DNA of 64,000 nucleotides from an uncultured Pelagibacteraceae bacterium (lineage in GTDB: Bacteria; Pseudomonadota; Alphaproteobacteria; Pelagibacterales; Pelagibacteraceae), in NCBI GenBank assembly GCA_902524995.1, contig CABZFJ010000003.1, positions 1-64,000 of the forward strand, in the 5' to 3' direction. How positions within the stretch are numbered: the stretch's first letter is position 1; each line of letters opens with the position of its first letter. The notes under the pieces were generated by a model. That model made no database searches, was not told the DNA's origin, and saw only the letters and a list, made by a program, of their open reading frames with translations. A program made the position numbers and the translations under genes. This document shows, piece after piece, positions 8,347 through 17,975 of the stretch.

Positions 8347-10944
8347 ATGAAAAAGATTTTACTCAGTATTTTCTTCTTTTTTTTATTTACATCAATAAGC
8401 TATGCTGGTCCATGTTTAACAACAATTGCAAGCGCATCAACGAACCAATTAGCTTGTGCAGATAATGATATTTTGAAAGTGACTTCTGCTGGTTCAATTA
8501 CTTACAACGATAATAAGGCAGTTGATCTAGAAGATATAAGTGGAGTTCAAATTACTAATGATGGAACAATTAAAACAGAGGATGGAACTAACAAACAAAT
8601 CGCAATAAATGCTGAGTCATCTTTAAATACTACAATTACAAATAACGGAACAATCAACTCAGATAATAAGTATGGTGTAATATTAAATTATGCAGAAAAT
8701 GTTGTGATTACTAATAATGCAGGGGCAACAATAAGTGCTGACGGAAATACTGCAATTTATGGAAAAAACGTTGGTAATTGTCATTTTAATGGTACTAATT
8801 GCCATTCAGATTTATCTGGTCAATCAAATGGTGTTGGTCTTACACTACATAATCATGGAACCATTACTTCTCAACATGAAACTGTTTGGTTAGGTTCAGG
8901 AAGTTCAGGTGCTCACAGGAGCAAAGGTATTAAAATTTATAACTATGACGGTGGAATTATTAAAACAACAGATGAAGGAGATAGTCCGATTAAAGGTTTT
9001 CATTTAGTTGATTTTGAATTTATTAATTATCAAGGGGGTACAATTGAAAGTGCTGACAGACACGCAGTAAATACTGAACAATCTGAAGATATCAATTTTA
9101 CTAATAATGGAACAATAACTGCAACAGATAAAAGCGCATTTTACTGTAAAACATGCTCGGATGTTACTTTTAATAATACTGGGACAATGACATCTGGAAA
9201 TAATGCTGTAGTAATTTCAAACGGAGATAATATTAGTATAACAAATTCTGGAACAATAACTGCCACTACTGATAATTCAGGTTTAAATATAAGTTCATCC
9301 GATGGGACCGTTGTTACTAATACAGGCACTATATCTGGGGTTGATCATGGAATGCAATCTTCAAATGTAGATAATTCTACGATAACAAATCATGGAACCA
9401 TTTCTGCAAGTTCTAGTTCAGGATATGGACTAGTGTATGAAAATGATGGAACCAACAGAGTAAATAATACTTTAAACAATTATGGTACAATTAGCGCAAC
9501 ATCAGGTTCTTTTGCAGATGGAATTGGTATTGGAAGAGGTGCAAGCCCAATGTTTAATATTACGATAAATAATTATGGTACAATTTCAGGATCTGATGAC
9601 TCTATAAAAATGCTTAATTCTTCAAACACGGGTATAAATATAGTTACCAAAGATGAAGGCACATATGTTGGTGAGATTAATCTAAATGATTCATCGACAA
9701 CAATGACATTAGATTGCAGTATTTCAAAAGATCAAAAAATAGAGATTCATAACAAAACAAATATGGTTGTCACAAATAATCTTTGTGGAAATGATACCTA
9801 TGAAATATTAGACAGCAACAGTGATCCGGATGCAGACAACTCTGAAACCAATGGTTTCTTATATGTTTATGGTGAAGATTTAGATATTGATAGCCATAAT
9901 AAAAAATATAGATCGGAAATATTTTTATCTAATTTAAATGATATTTTTAATTCGGTTTCAGAAGAAAAAAAATCGAGCGGATACTACTCTGTTAAAAAAA
10001 GAAATAATATTTATAATAATCAAACGACTGGTGTAACGGGGGACTTTGAAATTGAAAATGAAAATTTTACACCGTTCTTAAGTTATTCTAGCCAGCAAGC
10101 AAAATTTAATAATGGCGAAGCTTTAGATAGTGAAAACTTGGCTGTTGGTATAAAAAAAGAAAGCGGATATGAGAAATTTAAATTTTCTGTAGTTTCAATA
10201 GTGGGATTAACACAAAATAAATATTTAGATCTTGAAACTGAAACAAAACATACAATTTTAAAAAAAGATTTTGGCCAGTTTGCTGCTGTTAATTATAAAG
10301 CTTCAAGAGAATTTGAAATAGATAAAAGTCAAAGTTTAAATATTGAGGTAGATGGCAAATATGGTTTAAAGAGACTTCCGACTTATTTGTCATCCTTTAC
10401 AGATGGAGATCTTTCTGTTGATGATGCAGTAGATCAAGTATTATCGACAGGTTTTAATGTAGAATATTCAAAGTCTTTTGAAAATGGCTTCGTTCTTAAG
10501 CCATATACAGGCCTATCTTTAAATCAAACTTTGAGTGAAAAAATTGACATTGTTGCAGACGGTGAAAGAAAAGACATGGCACATTATATGGATGATGATT
10601 TAGCAGTAAAAGCAGGATTAAATATAAGCAAAAATGCTGATAATTTTGGTATAAACTTTAATTTAGAGTTAAATGAACAAAATGGACTTAAAGACAGTAA
10701 TGTAAGTATTTCGTTAACTAAAGTAATTCAGAATAATATTAGCAAAAAAATAGAAGGTCTACCAATTGATCCAGAACTAGAAAAATTATTTGATCAATTA
10801 CAATTAGCTAAAGAAAATGAAAGACTTGCAGAGATAAGTGGTAGAGCAGTTGAGGAGAATAGAATAATGAAAGATATGATTATACAATTAATTAAAGAAA
10901 ACAATAAACTTAAAACAGAGAGAAATCTTTTACTAAAAAATTAA
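8347..10944 (+). CDS. Autotransporter-like adhesin: N-x-G-T-I repeat passenger, beta-barrel-like region, C-terminal coiled coil
   Basis: Signal peptide; many NNGTIT/NSGTITA/NYGTISA repeats; alternating beta-rich region from about residue 575; Leu/Glu/Lys-rich helical tail (LEKLFDQLQLAKENERLAEISGRAVEENRIMKDMIIQLIKENNKLKTERNLLLKN). Confidence 0.72.
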   Translation: MKKILLSIFFFFLFTSISYAGPCLTTIASASTNQLACADNDILKVTSAGSITYNDNKAVDLEDISGVQITNDGTIKTEDGTNKQIAINAESSLNTTITNNGTINSDNKYGVILNYAENVVITNNAGATISADGNTAIYGKNVGNCHFNGTNCHSDLSGQSNGVGLTLHNHGTITSQHETVWLGSGSSGAHRSKGIKIYNYDGGIIKTTDEGDSPIKGFHLVDFEFINYQGGTIESADRHAVNTEQSEDINFTNNGTITATDKSAFYCKTCSDVTFNNTGTMTSGNNAVVISNGDNISITNSGTITATTDNSGLNISSSDGTVVTNTGTISGVDHGMQSSNVDNSTITNHGTISASSSSGYGLVYENDGTNRVNNTLNNYGTISATSGSFADGIGIGRGASPMFNITINNYGTISGSDDSIKMLNSSNTGINIVTKDEGTYVGEINLNDSSTTMTLDCSISKDQKIEIHNKTNMVVTNNLCGNDTYEILDSNSDPDADNSETNGFLYVYGEDLDIDSHNKKYRSEIFLSNLNDIFNSVSEEKKSSGYYSVKKRNNIYNNQTTGVTGDFEIENENFTPFLSYSSQQAKFNNGEALDSENLAVGIKKESGYEKFKFSVVSIVGLTQNKYLDLETETKHTILKKDFGQFAAVNYKASREFEIDKSQSLNIEVDGKYGLKRLPTYLSSFTDGDLSVDDAVDQVLSTGFNVEYSKSFENGFVLKPYTGLSLNQTLSEKIDIVADGERKDMAHYMDDDLAVKAGLNISKNADNFGINFNLELNEQNGLKDSNVSISLTKVIQNNISKKIEGLPIDPELEKLFDQLQLAKENERLAEISGRAVEENRIMKDMIIQLIKENNKLKTERNLLLKN

Positions 10945-12834
10945 TTTTAAAGATTTAATAATACTAAAATTTGTGTTTGAATACTTATTAATCTCAAATG
11001 CTTTAAAAAATTCACAATATTTATTTTTTTGTATCTCTGGTAGTTTTAAATAAATTTGTTGAATTGTATCAGATTTCAATATCTTAAATTTTTTTCTTTT
11101 ACCAAATAAAATTAAATATAAATAAAATCTCATAATATTTTTACTATTTAAATTGAATAATAATTTAAATATTAAAAATAAAAACAAAGGTATAAAAATC
11201 CAAATATATATTTTAGAAAAGTTAAGATTTAACAATTCTTTTATAAAGTTTTTTCGTTCATTATCATCATATGATAATAAATGTTGTGTCCATACAAAAT
11301 CAGCGTAATTAAAGTAGTAACTCATTTTTTTAAAAAAATTAGATGAAAACAAACTGTTAGATGTGAATTGTTTATTTGAGAAAATATTATTAAGTGTGTT
11401 TCTTACATTGCTGTCAGGAATTGCTCTGGTCGGATCTATTCTTACCCAACCTTTATCATTTAGCCAAACCTCTGCCCATGCATGCGTATCTTTTTGTTTG
11501 AATTTGTAAAAGTCTCCTACATCATTTAACTCACCTCCATAATAACCTGTTACAATTCTACTTGGTATATTTGCAAGTCTTGCAAGAAGAACAAATGTTC
11601 CAGCATAATATTCGCAATACCCTTCTTTAAGATCAAAGAAAAAGTTTTCATAATTATTTCCAGAAAAATTTTGAGGACTTAAATTATAATAGTAAGATCC
11701 ATCAGAAAATTTTTTATATACCATATCTAAAAATTCTGTCGGTGTTGAAGTATTGTTATTTAAAACCCATTTTTGAATTCTATTTGATATATTGGATGGG
11801 GTTTTTGTATAATAGTCTTTTAAATCCTCTCCTAAATAATAATTAGTTTTATATCTTTTAAAACTTATTTGTTTTTTTCGATCAATTAAATCTCTGCTAA
11901 CATAAATTTGATTAAAATAATCTTCTGATATTTCAATATTATTAGAGATTAATTTTGAGTTTTTTAAACTAGGAATCCATTTCTTTTTAAAAGGTTCTAA
12001 AATTATCTGGTAGGTTTGATTAAGATCTCTGCCATCTTTAACTTTAAAAGATGATTTGTATTTATCAAATAAGTAGTAACTTGAAGACGGTCTCCAAGAT
12101 TTGTCTTCCTCCATGTAATCAAAAACTTTAACCCTAAAATATAGCTCTTCCTTTTTAAAATTATTGTTTATAAGGGTAAAAACATCTTCATCAGAATTTG
12201 AAAACTCACTGAAAGATCCAAGATTAATGCTATCTGGAATACCTAGAGAGCTTGATGCTGGATTGAATAGTCTAAAATTTATTTCTGCACGTGGGAAAAC
12301 TAAGTAAAATATAATAATAAATGGGAAAATACTTAATCCAAATCCTAAATATTTAAAAATATTTTTAATATTAAAATCCAACAATTCCTTTTGCTGAATA
12401 AGATACATATTTATTATGACCAGTATTACGATAGTAAAACTTAATAAGGTGCTTAGTATATCTTGGCCTTTAATAAGACTTGCAACCGATATTATTAAAC
12501 AAATCAAGCTAAATGAAAGTTTGTTATCTTTATTTTTTAATTCTGAAAACTTCATGATCAGTAATATTGCTAAACAGTTTAGAAAAAACTCTTCAGAAAA
12601 TACATACTGATTAAAAATAAGCTGAATATAAATCGCACCTATTGCAATAATACCTAAGATTAAACTTTTTAATTTAATATTGATTTGAAAAAATAGAATA
12701 TTGAAAATAAATACAACAAACCAAAATAATTTATTATTTAATGTTAAATCCGCTGATAGTGAAAAAATACACAAAAGTAAAAGCAGAAAAGTAAATACTG
12801 ATAAATTGTAATTCTTAATTTTTAACATTGGCAA
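10933..12834 (-). CDS. TgpA-type membrane transglutaminase
   Basis: Multiple N-terminal TM segments; transglutaminase core KEGYCEYYAGTFVLLARLANIPSRIVTGYYGGE...DTHAWAEVWL...GWVRIDPT. Confidence 0.88.
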   Translation of the reverse strand: MPMLKIKNYNLSVFTFLLLLLCIFSLSADLTLNNKLFWFVVFIFNILFFQINIKLKSLILGIIAIGAIYIQLIFNQYVFSEEFFLNCLAILLIMKFSELKNKDNKLSFSLICLIISVASLIKGQDILSTLLSFTIVILVIINMYLIQQKELLDFNIKNIFKYLGFGLSIFPFIIIFYLVFPRAEINFRLFNPASSSLGIPDSINLGSFSEFSNSDEDVFTLINNNFKKEELYFRVKVFDYMEEDKSWRPSSSYYLFDKYKSSFKVKDGRDLNQTYQIILEPFKKKWIPSLKNSKLISNNIEISEDYFNQIYVSRDLIDRKKQISFKRYKTNYYLGEDLKDYYTKTPSNISNRIQKWVLNNNTSTPTEFLDMVYKKFSDGSYYYNLSPQNFSGNNYENFFFDLKEGYCEYYAGTFVLLARLANIPSRIVTGYYGGELNDVGDFYKFKQKDTHAWAEVWLNDKGWVRIDPTRAIPDSNVRNTLNNIFSNKQFTSNSLFSSNFFKKMSYYFNYADFVWTQHLLSYDDNERKNFIKELLNLNFSKIYIWIFIPLFLFLIFKLLFNLNSKNIMRFYLYLILFGKRKKFKILKSDTIQQIYLKLPEIQKNKYCEFFKAFEINKYSNTNFSIIKSLKLIF

Positions 12835-13729
12835 AATATTTTAATATTCGATTTAAGGATTGATTGTTATCATTTAGGTGTAGTTCTTGTTCTTTATGCT
12901 TTATTTTCAAGTTCAATTTTTTTTCATAACAATAATTAACTATATAAGATGAGTAATTTAGTAATTTTTCAAATTTAATATGTGGATATTTATCTAAATC
13001 TAAAATTAGATTAGACAATTTTTCAGTATCACTAAAAGTTTTTACATATATTTTGTCGCTAGTTATCGATTTTTTCCATGCAATTTTAGAAAAACTATCT
13101 CCATTTTTAAATTCATCAATACCATCAAATTCATCTGCATTAATGATATTAATTATTTTAAATTCTTTTAATAATTCGTCGCTTGGAAGAACTTTTTTTG
13201 GATAAATAATTATTTCACTCCTCGGATTAAAAATAACTTTAGTTCTCATCACTCCAAAGGGATAAATCGATTTAAGTGTTATCGGATTAAAATATGATAT
13301 GCCTCTAAGTTTATTTTTATACTCTATTTTAAAAAAATTAATCCTGTCATTAAAATTATAATTACCAACATTTTTTTTATTGTATTCTATATCAATATTA
13401 ATTTTTTTTTCTTTTGACGAATTTAAGATTTGGAAACTAATTGAATTTACAGTTTCTGCTTCAACTAAATACTCGTCTTTGCATATAAAATCTAGCTTAC
13501 TAATATTTTGGTGTGAAATGAATATTGATATAAAAAAAACAAAGAAAATTACTATTGAAATTAATAGCCCTGAATTATTTTCATAAAATACTGAGATTAA
13601 AAAGCAAAAAAAAATAAATAAGCCTAAGCCTAAGCCATTAAAGTTAGGGTAAATATAAATTTTCGCATCTTTTTTAGGATTAACGAGGCTTTTGAAATTA
13701 AAGCTTAAAGTTCTGGATTGGACTTCCAT
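12815..13729 (-). CDS. DUF58 family protein
   Basis: N-terminal TM pair; IDEFKNGDSFSKIAWKKSITSDKIYVKTF matches the DUF58 pattern; sits between MoxR and TgpA. Confidence 0.85.
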   Translation of the reverse strand: MEVQSRTLSFNFKSLVNPKKDAKIYIYPNFNGLGLGLFIFFCFLISVFYENNSGLLISIVIFFVFFISIFISHQNISKLDFICKDEYLVEAETVNSISFQILNSSKEKKINIDIEYNKKNVGNYNFNDRINFFKIEYKNKLRGISYFNPITLKSIYPFGVMRTKVIFNPRSEIIIYPKKVLPSDELLKEFKIINIINADEFDGIDEFKNGDSFSKIAWKKSITSDKIYVKTFSDTEKLSNLILDLDKYPHIKFEKLLNYSSYIVNYCYEKKLNLKIKHKEQELHLNDNNQSLNRILKYFANVKN

Positions 13730-14607
13730 TATCCAATATTGATTTTTTCAAGGATTTCTTTATTAACATAACTAAGTTTATCCTGTTGATTTAAAAACTT
13801 TATTCTATGCCTTAAAATATAAGGTATTGTATCTTTTATGTCTTGATGAGAAACATATTCATTTCCATTAACAATTGCCCAGCCTTTAGCTAAGTCAATT
13901 ATTTGTTTCATGCACCTTGCTGAAATATATAAATTTTGCTCTAAAGCTCTTATTGTTTGTTCTATTTCAACAACATATTCATAAATTTCATCTTTTATAG
14001 TTATTTCATTTTTTTTATTATTAATTTGAGACCAATTAATTGCTTCACTTGCGGAATTTGAAAAAGAGATATTTGTTTTTAACATTAAAATTTTTTCTTT
14101 TTGATCTAAGTCTGATAGTGAATAAGAGATCATGAAACGATCCAACTGTGAATCTGGTAAAGAACTTGTTCCAGAAGTATCCATAGGATTTTGGGTAGCA
14201 ATGACAAAAAATGGTTCAGGTAAATTATAGCTCTCGCCATCTATTGTAACATTTTTTTCTTCCATTGCTTCTAAAAATGCACTTTGAGCTTTTGGGCTTC
14301 CCCTATTTAGTTCATCTGCCAAAACAATATTTGTAAAAATAGGACCTTTCTGAAATTTTAACTTATCATCCGATAAAATGTTAAATCCAAGAACATCACT
14401 TGGTAATAAATCAGATGTAAATTGTATTCTTTTAAAGTTAAGTCCTAAGCTTGATGTTATTGCTTTAGCGAATGTAGTTTTTCCTGAACCTGGATAGTCT
14501 TCAATTAAAATACTTCCTTCAGAAATAATTGCAGCTAATGTTAATTTAATTTTATCAACATTACCGACTATAGTTTTAGAAGTATTTGATATTATATTTT
14601 CAAACAT
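13729..14607 (-). CDS. MoxR family AAA ATPase
   Basis: EDYPGSGKTTFAKAI, RIQFTSDLLPSDVLG, LADELNRGSPKAQSAFLEAMEE, FFVIATQNPMD. Confidence 0.93.
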   Translation of the reverse strand: MFENIISNTSKTIVGNVDKIKLTLAAIISEGSILIEDYPGSGKTTFAKAITSSLGLNFKRIQFTSDLLPSDVLGFNILSDDKLKFQKGPIFTNIVLADELNRGSPKAQSAFLEAMEEKNVTIDGESYNLPEPFFVIATQNPMDTSGTSSLPDSQLDRFMISYSLSDLDQKEKILMLKTNISFSNSASEAINWSQINNKKNEITIKDEIYEYVVEIEQTIRALEQNLYISARCMKQIIDLAKGWAIVNGNEYVSHQDIKDTIPYILRHRIKFLNQQDKLSYVNKEILEKINIG

Positions 14608-14621
14608 TTGAATTTTTTTGA

Positions 14622-15386
14622 TTAATAAAAAATTATAGATTTAATATTACTTTCAAAAATTAAATATATCAACGTACCAATAATTATGTAGGGACCAAAT
14701 GGGATCTGAGATGAAAGTTTTTTTGATTTTTTCATTAGACCAGGTATTACAGATAATAAAGCTATTATAGATGATAAAAAAATTACAAAAGGTATTGAGA
14801 TCCATCCAAACCAGAACCCAATTGCTGATAGAAGTTTAGCATCACCCAAACCCATTCCCTCTTTATTTCTAACTTGTTTGTAAAAATAAATTATTGACCA
14901 AATAATCAAATATCCGAAAATTCCTCCAATTAAAGAGTTTATAAAATTTGGAAAAATTGAGTTTAAATTTGGATCAAAAGATTTCACAAATCCAATTACC
15001 ATCAAAGAGAAGGTTAATACATTAGGAATGATATAATACTTTAGATCTATGAAGAAAATTATAATAAAAGATAATCCCAAAATTAAAAATAGTAAAGTTG
15101 TTGTACTGATTCCATATAAGTAATAAACAACTAAAAAATAAATAATTGTAATTACCTCAATTATTAAATACTGAAATGAAATTTTTTTTTTACATCTTCT
15201 GCATTTGCCATTTAAAAATAGAAATGAAATTATAGGAATATTATCTTTCCAAGTAATTGATTTTTTACAGTTTGGACAAAATGATCTTCCTGATACAACT
15301 CCTTTACCTATAGGTAGTCTATGAATACAAACATTTGCAAAACTACCCCATAGACCTCCAAGAATAATTACAAATATTAGATCCAC
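14622..15386 (-). CDS. pilD: Prepilin peptidase / N-methyltransferase
   Basis: GGLWGSFANVCIHRLP, two CxxC pairs (CPNC, CRRC), MGLGDAKLLSAIG catalytic motif. Confidence 0.93.
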   Translation of the reverse strand: MDLIFVIILGGLWGSFANVCIHRLPIGKGVVSGRSFCPNCKKSITWKDNIPIISFLFLNGKCRRCKKKISFQYLIIEVITIIYFLVVYYLYGISTTTLLFLILGLSFIIIFFIDLKYYIIPNVLTFSLMVIGFVKSFDPNLNSIFPNFINSLIGGIFGYLIIWSIIYFYKQVRNKEGMGLGDAKLLSAIGFWFGWISIPFVIFLSSIIALLSVIPGLMKKSKKLSSQIPFGPYIIIGTLIYLIFESNIKSIIFY

Positions 15387-15554
15387 AGAAAGTGATTATA
15401 ATTTAATGTTTGATGAAATGTGGATTAATCCATCTATTACATACTGAACTATAAGTATTGCATCCTGAAGGTGAATGTATAAATTAGGTGTATTAATTAT
15501 AATCTCCATTGTTGAAAAATTTACCAAAAATTGCTTAAAATGCTAGATAAATAA

Positions 15555-16844
15555 ATGTTTCTATTTAAATCAAAAAAACCGATCGAACCTAAAAAAGAAG
15601 CTGAACAAGTTAATGTCGACTTAGAACTAGTCACAAAAATGAATCAAGACTTTGCTCTCTCTCTTGATTTAAATGACACTTTGATGAATGCACTTAGGGT
15701 AATTATTGCAAGACTAAATGCGGAAGCTGCAAACATTTTTCTAATAAATGAGCAAAAGAAAAAATTTGAGTGTATTGCTTCACTTCATCAAGATTATTTA
15801 GATGAATATGAATTAGATTTAAAAGACGGTGTTATGGGTAAAGCTGTTCAGCAAAGAAAATGTATTCGTGTTGGTAATGTAAGAAAAGATGTTCGAGAGA
15901 TAGCTGAATTTTATTTTGATTTAGATAATAAAACAAATTTTACAACATATTCAGTATTATGCTCACCATTGATTGCTGCAAATGAATGTATTGGTGTAAT
16001 ACATTGCTTAAATAAAAAAACTGAAGATAAATTATTTATAGAAGATGACAGAAAACTTTTAGAAACACTTTCAGCACCAGCTGCTCTAGCAATTAGAAAT
16101 GCAAAGATGGCAAAAGAAATGGTTGAAAAAAATAAAATACAAAAAGAAGTAGAAATCGTTGGAGAAATTCAAAGATCATTATTGTCAAAGAATAAAGATA
16201 AAGAATTTCCTATTTCTGGAATAAATATTCCTGCTAAAGTTGTTTCAGGTGACTTTTATAATTTTTCCGATTTAGGAGACGGTAAATATGGATTTGGTGT
16301 AGCAGATGTATCTGGAAAAGGTATCAAATCATCTTTACTGATGTCAAAAGCATCAAGTCTTTATAGATGTTTAAGTAAAACTAATTTTTCTGCTTCTGAT
16401 TTATTGTTTCAACTAAATAATGAAATATGTGAAACTATATCAAGAGGTATGTTTGTCACTATGTTAATTGGAATTTACGACTCAAATAAAAAAGAGTTGC
16501 TTCTTTCAAGTGCAGGTCATGAACCACCATTAATATTATCAGCTGATGGAACTTTTAGTAATTTTTCAGAAGCTGGACCACCATTAGGTATAATGCCAAA
16601 AACAAAATATCCAGAAAATACTATTCCTTTCGAAAATAGCTCAATGTATATTTTTACAGACGGAATCACTGAAATAAAAAATCCAAGTGGAGAAATGTTA
16701 GGATCAGAAGGTTTTGAAAATTATATTAAGAAATATCAATCAACTGCGATAAACGATAGGCTTAAAACAATGATCGATGATATTCTTGGCGCAGGTCATA
16801 TACAAAAAGATGATTTAACTATTGTTGCTATAGATGGAAAATAG
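15555..16844 (+). CDS. GAF domain-PP2C (RsbU/SpoIIE-like) serine phosphatase
   Basis: N-terminal GAF-like region; VSGDFYNFSDLGDGKYGFGVADVSGKGIKSSLLMS; LLLSSAGHEPPLIL; YIFTDGITE. Confidence 0.9.
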   Translation: MFLFKSKKPIEPKKEAEQVNVDLELVTKMNQDFALSLDLNDTLMNALRVIIARLNAEAANIFLINEQKKKFECIASLHQDYLDEYELDLKDGVMGKAVQQRKCIRVGNVRKDVREIAEFYFDLDNKTNFTTYSVLCSPLIAANECIGVIHCLNKKTEDKLFIEDDRKLLETLSAPAALAIRNAKMAKEMVEKNKIQKEVEIVGEIQRSLLSKNKDKEFPISGINIPAKVVSGDFYNFSDLGDGKYGFGVADVSGKGIKSSLLMSKASSLYRCLSKTNFSASDLLFQLNNEICETISRGMFVTMLIGIYDSNKKELLLSSAGHEPPLILSADGTFSNFSEAGPPLGIMPKTKYPENTIPFENSSMYIFTDGITEIKNPSGEMLGSEGFENYIKKYQSTAINDRLKTMIDDILGAGHIQKDDLTIVAIDGK

Positions 16845-17975
16845 CTAATAAACTGATATTTGTTCCTGGTTATATATTTTACAACTCATAACAATACTTA
16901 ATCCCAACATAATAGATAATAATGATGATCCACCATAAGACATTATAGGTAATGGTGCACCAACAATTGGTAGCATTCCTAGAACCATTGCTATGTTAAC
17001 AAACACATATAAGAAAATTGCTGTAGCAAAACCAAAACAGTATAATTTTGCAAAGAAGCTTCTAGATACTAGGCCAACGTTTATTATTCTATAAATTAAT
17101 AATACGTATAAAAATAAAAGTATAATTGACCCAAGAAACCCGAACTCCTCTGAAAAAAGTGTAAATATAAAGTCGGTATGTTTTTCAGGTAAAAATTCTA
17201 GATAGCTTTGAGTTCCTTTTAGATATCCTTTTCCAAAAAAACCTCCAGATCCAATAGCTATTTTAGATTGAATTATTTGATATCCAGCTCCCAAAGGATC
17301 TCTATCTGGATTAAAGAAGGTTAGAATTCTTGACTTTTGATAAGGTTTTAAAATGGATATGGCAAAAGGCAGTGAGACTAACAATAACAATCCCGAGTAA
17401 ACAAAATATTTAATATTAAGACCTGCCAACCAAATTATAGCGATACCACTGCCTGCTATTAAAATAGAAGTTCCTAAATCAGGTTGTTGAATAACAAGAT
17501 AACATGGAATGATTAAGAGAAAAATTGGTTGAATTAAAAATTTATAGCTTTGAATATCTGAACTTTGAATTCTATGATAATATCTAGCAAAACATATTAT
17601 TACTGCAATCTTCATTAGTTCTGAAGGCTGTAAATTTAGAAAGTATAAGTTTATCCATCTTGTTGCCCCAGATGCTGAAATTCCAAAAAATAAAACTGTT
17701 ATTAATAAAATTAATCCAACAATATAAAATAAGTAAGCATTTTTATACCAGGTAGAAACCCTCACAAAAGACAAAACAAAAAATAAACTAAAAAATACGG
17801 ATAATCTTATTATGTGATTTTTAGTATAAAAAGAGAATTTTCCTCCCTCTGTTGAGTAAATTGCAAATACACTAATTGATCCAATAGCAATAATTAACAA
17901 TATTAATAAATAATCAATAGATCTTAATTTATCTAAAAAACTGTAATTACTAGCTTGTATTCTCTCTCTTAACAT
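16845..17975 (-). CDS. rodA: Rod shape-determining protein RodA (SEDS glycosyltransferase)
   Basis: FLPEKHTDFIFTLFSEEFGFLGS, PLPIMSYGGSSLL; adjacent to mrdA. Confidence 0.94.
   Translation of the reverse strand: MLRERIQASNYSFLDKLRSIDYLLILLIIAIGSISVFAIYSTEGGKFSFYTKNHIIRLSVFFSLFFVLSFVRVSTWYKNAYLFYIVGLILLITVLFFGISASGATRWINLYFLNLQPSELMKIAVIICFARYYHRIQSSDIQSYKFLIQPIFLLIIPCYLVIQQPDLGTSILIAGSGIAIIWLAGLNIKYFVYSGLLLLVSLPFAISILKPYQKSRILTFFNPDRDPLGAGYQIIQSKIAIGSGGFFGKGYLKGTQSYLEFLPEKHTDFIFTLFSEEFGFLGSIILLFLYVLLIYRIINVGLVSRSFFAKLYCFGFATAIFLYVFVNIAMVLGMLPIVGAPLPIMSYGGSSLLSIMLGLSIVMSCKIYNQEQISVY

Noticed and set aside
8560-9620. Repetitive DNA resembling a tandem repeat or CRISPR-like array
   Set aside because: Repeats are degenerate protein-level N-x-G-T-I units in an open reading frame; no exact repeat-spacer structure.
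11100-13700. Long poly-A/T tracts as possible terminators
   Set aside because: They lie inside open reading frames and reflect base composition; no GC-rich stem precedes them.
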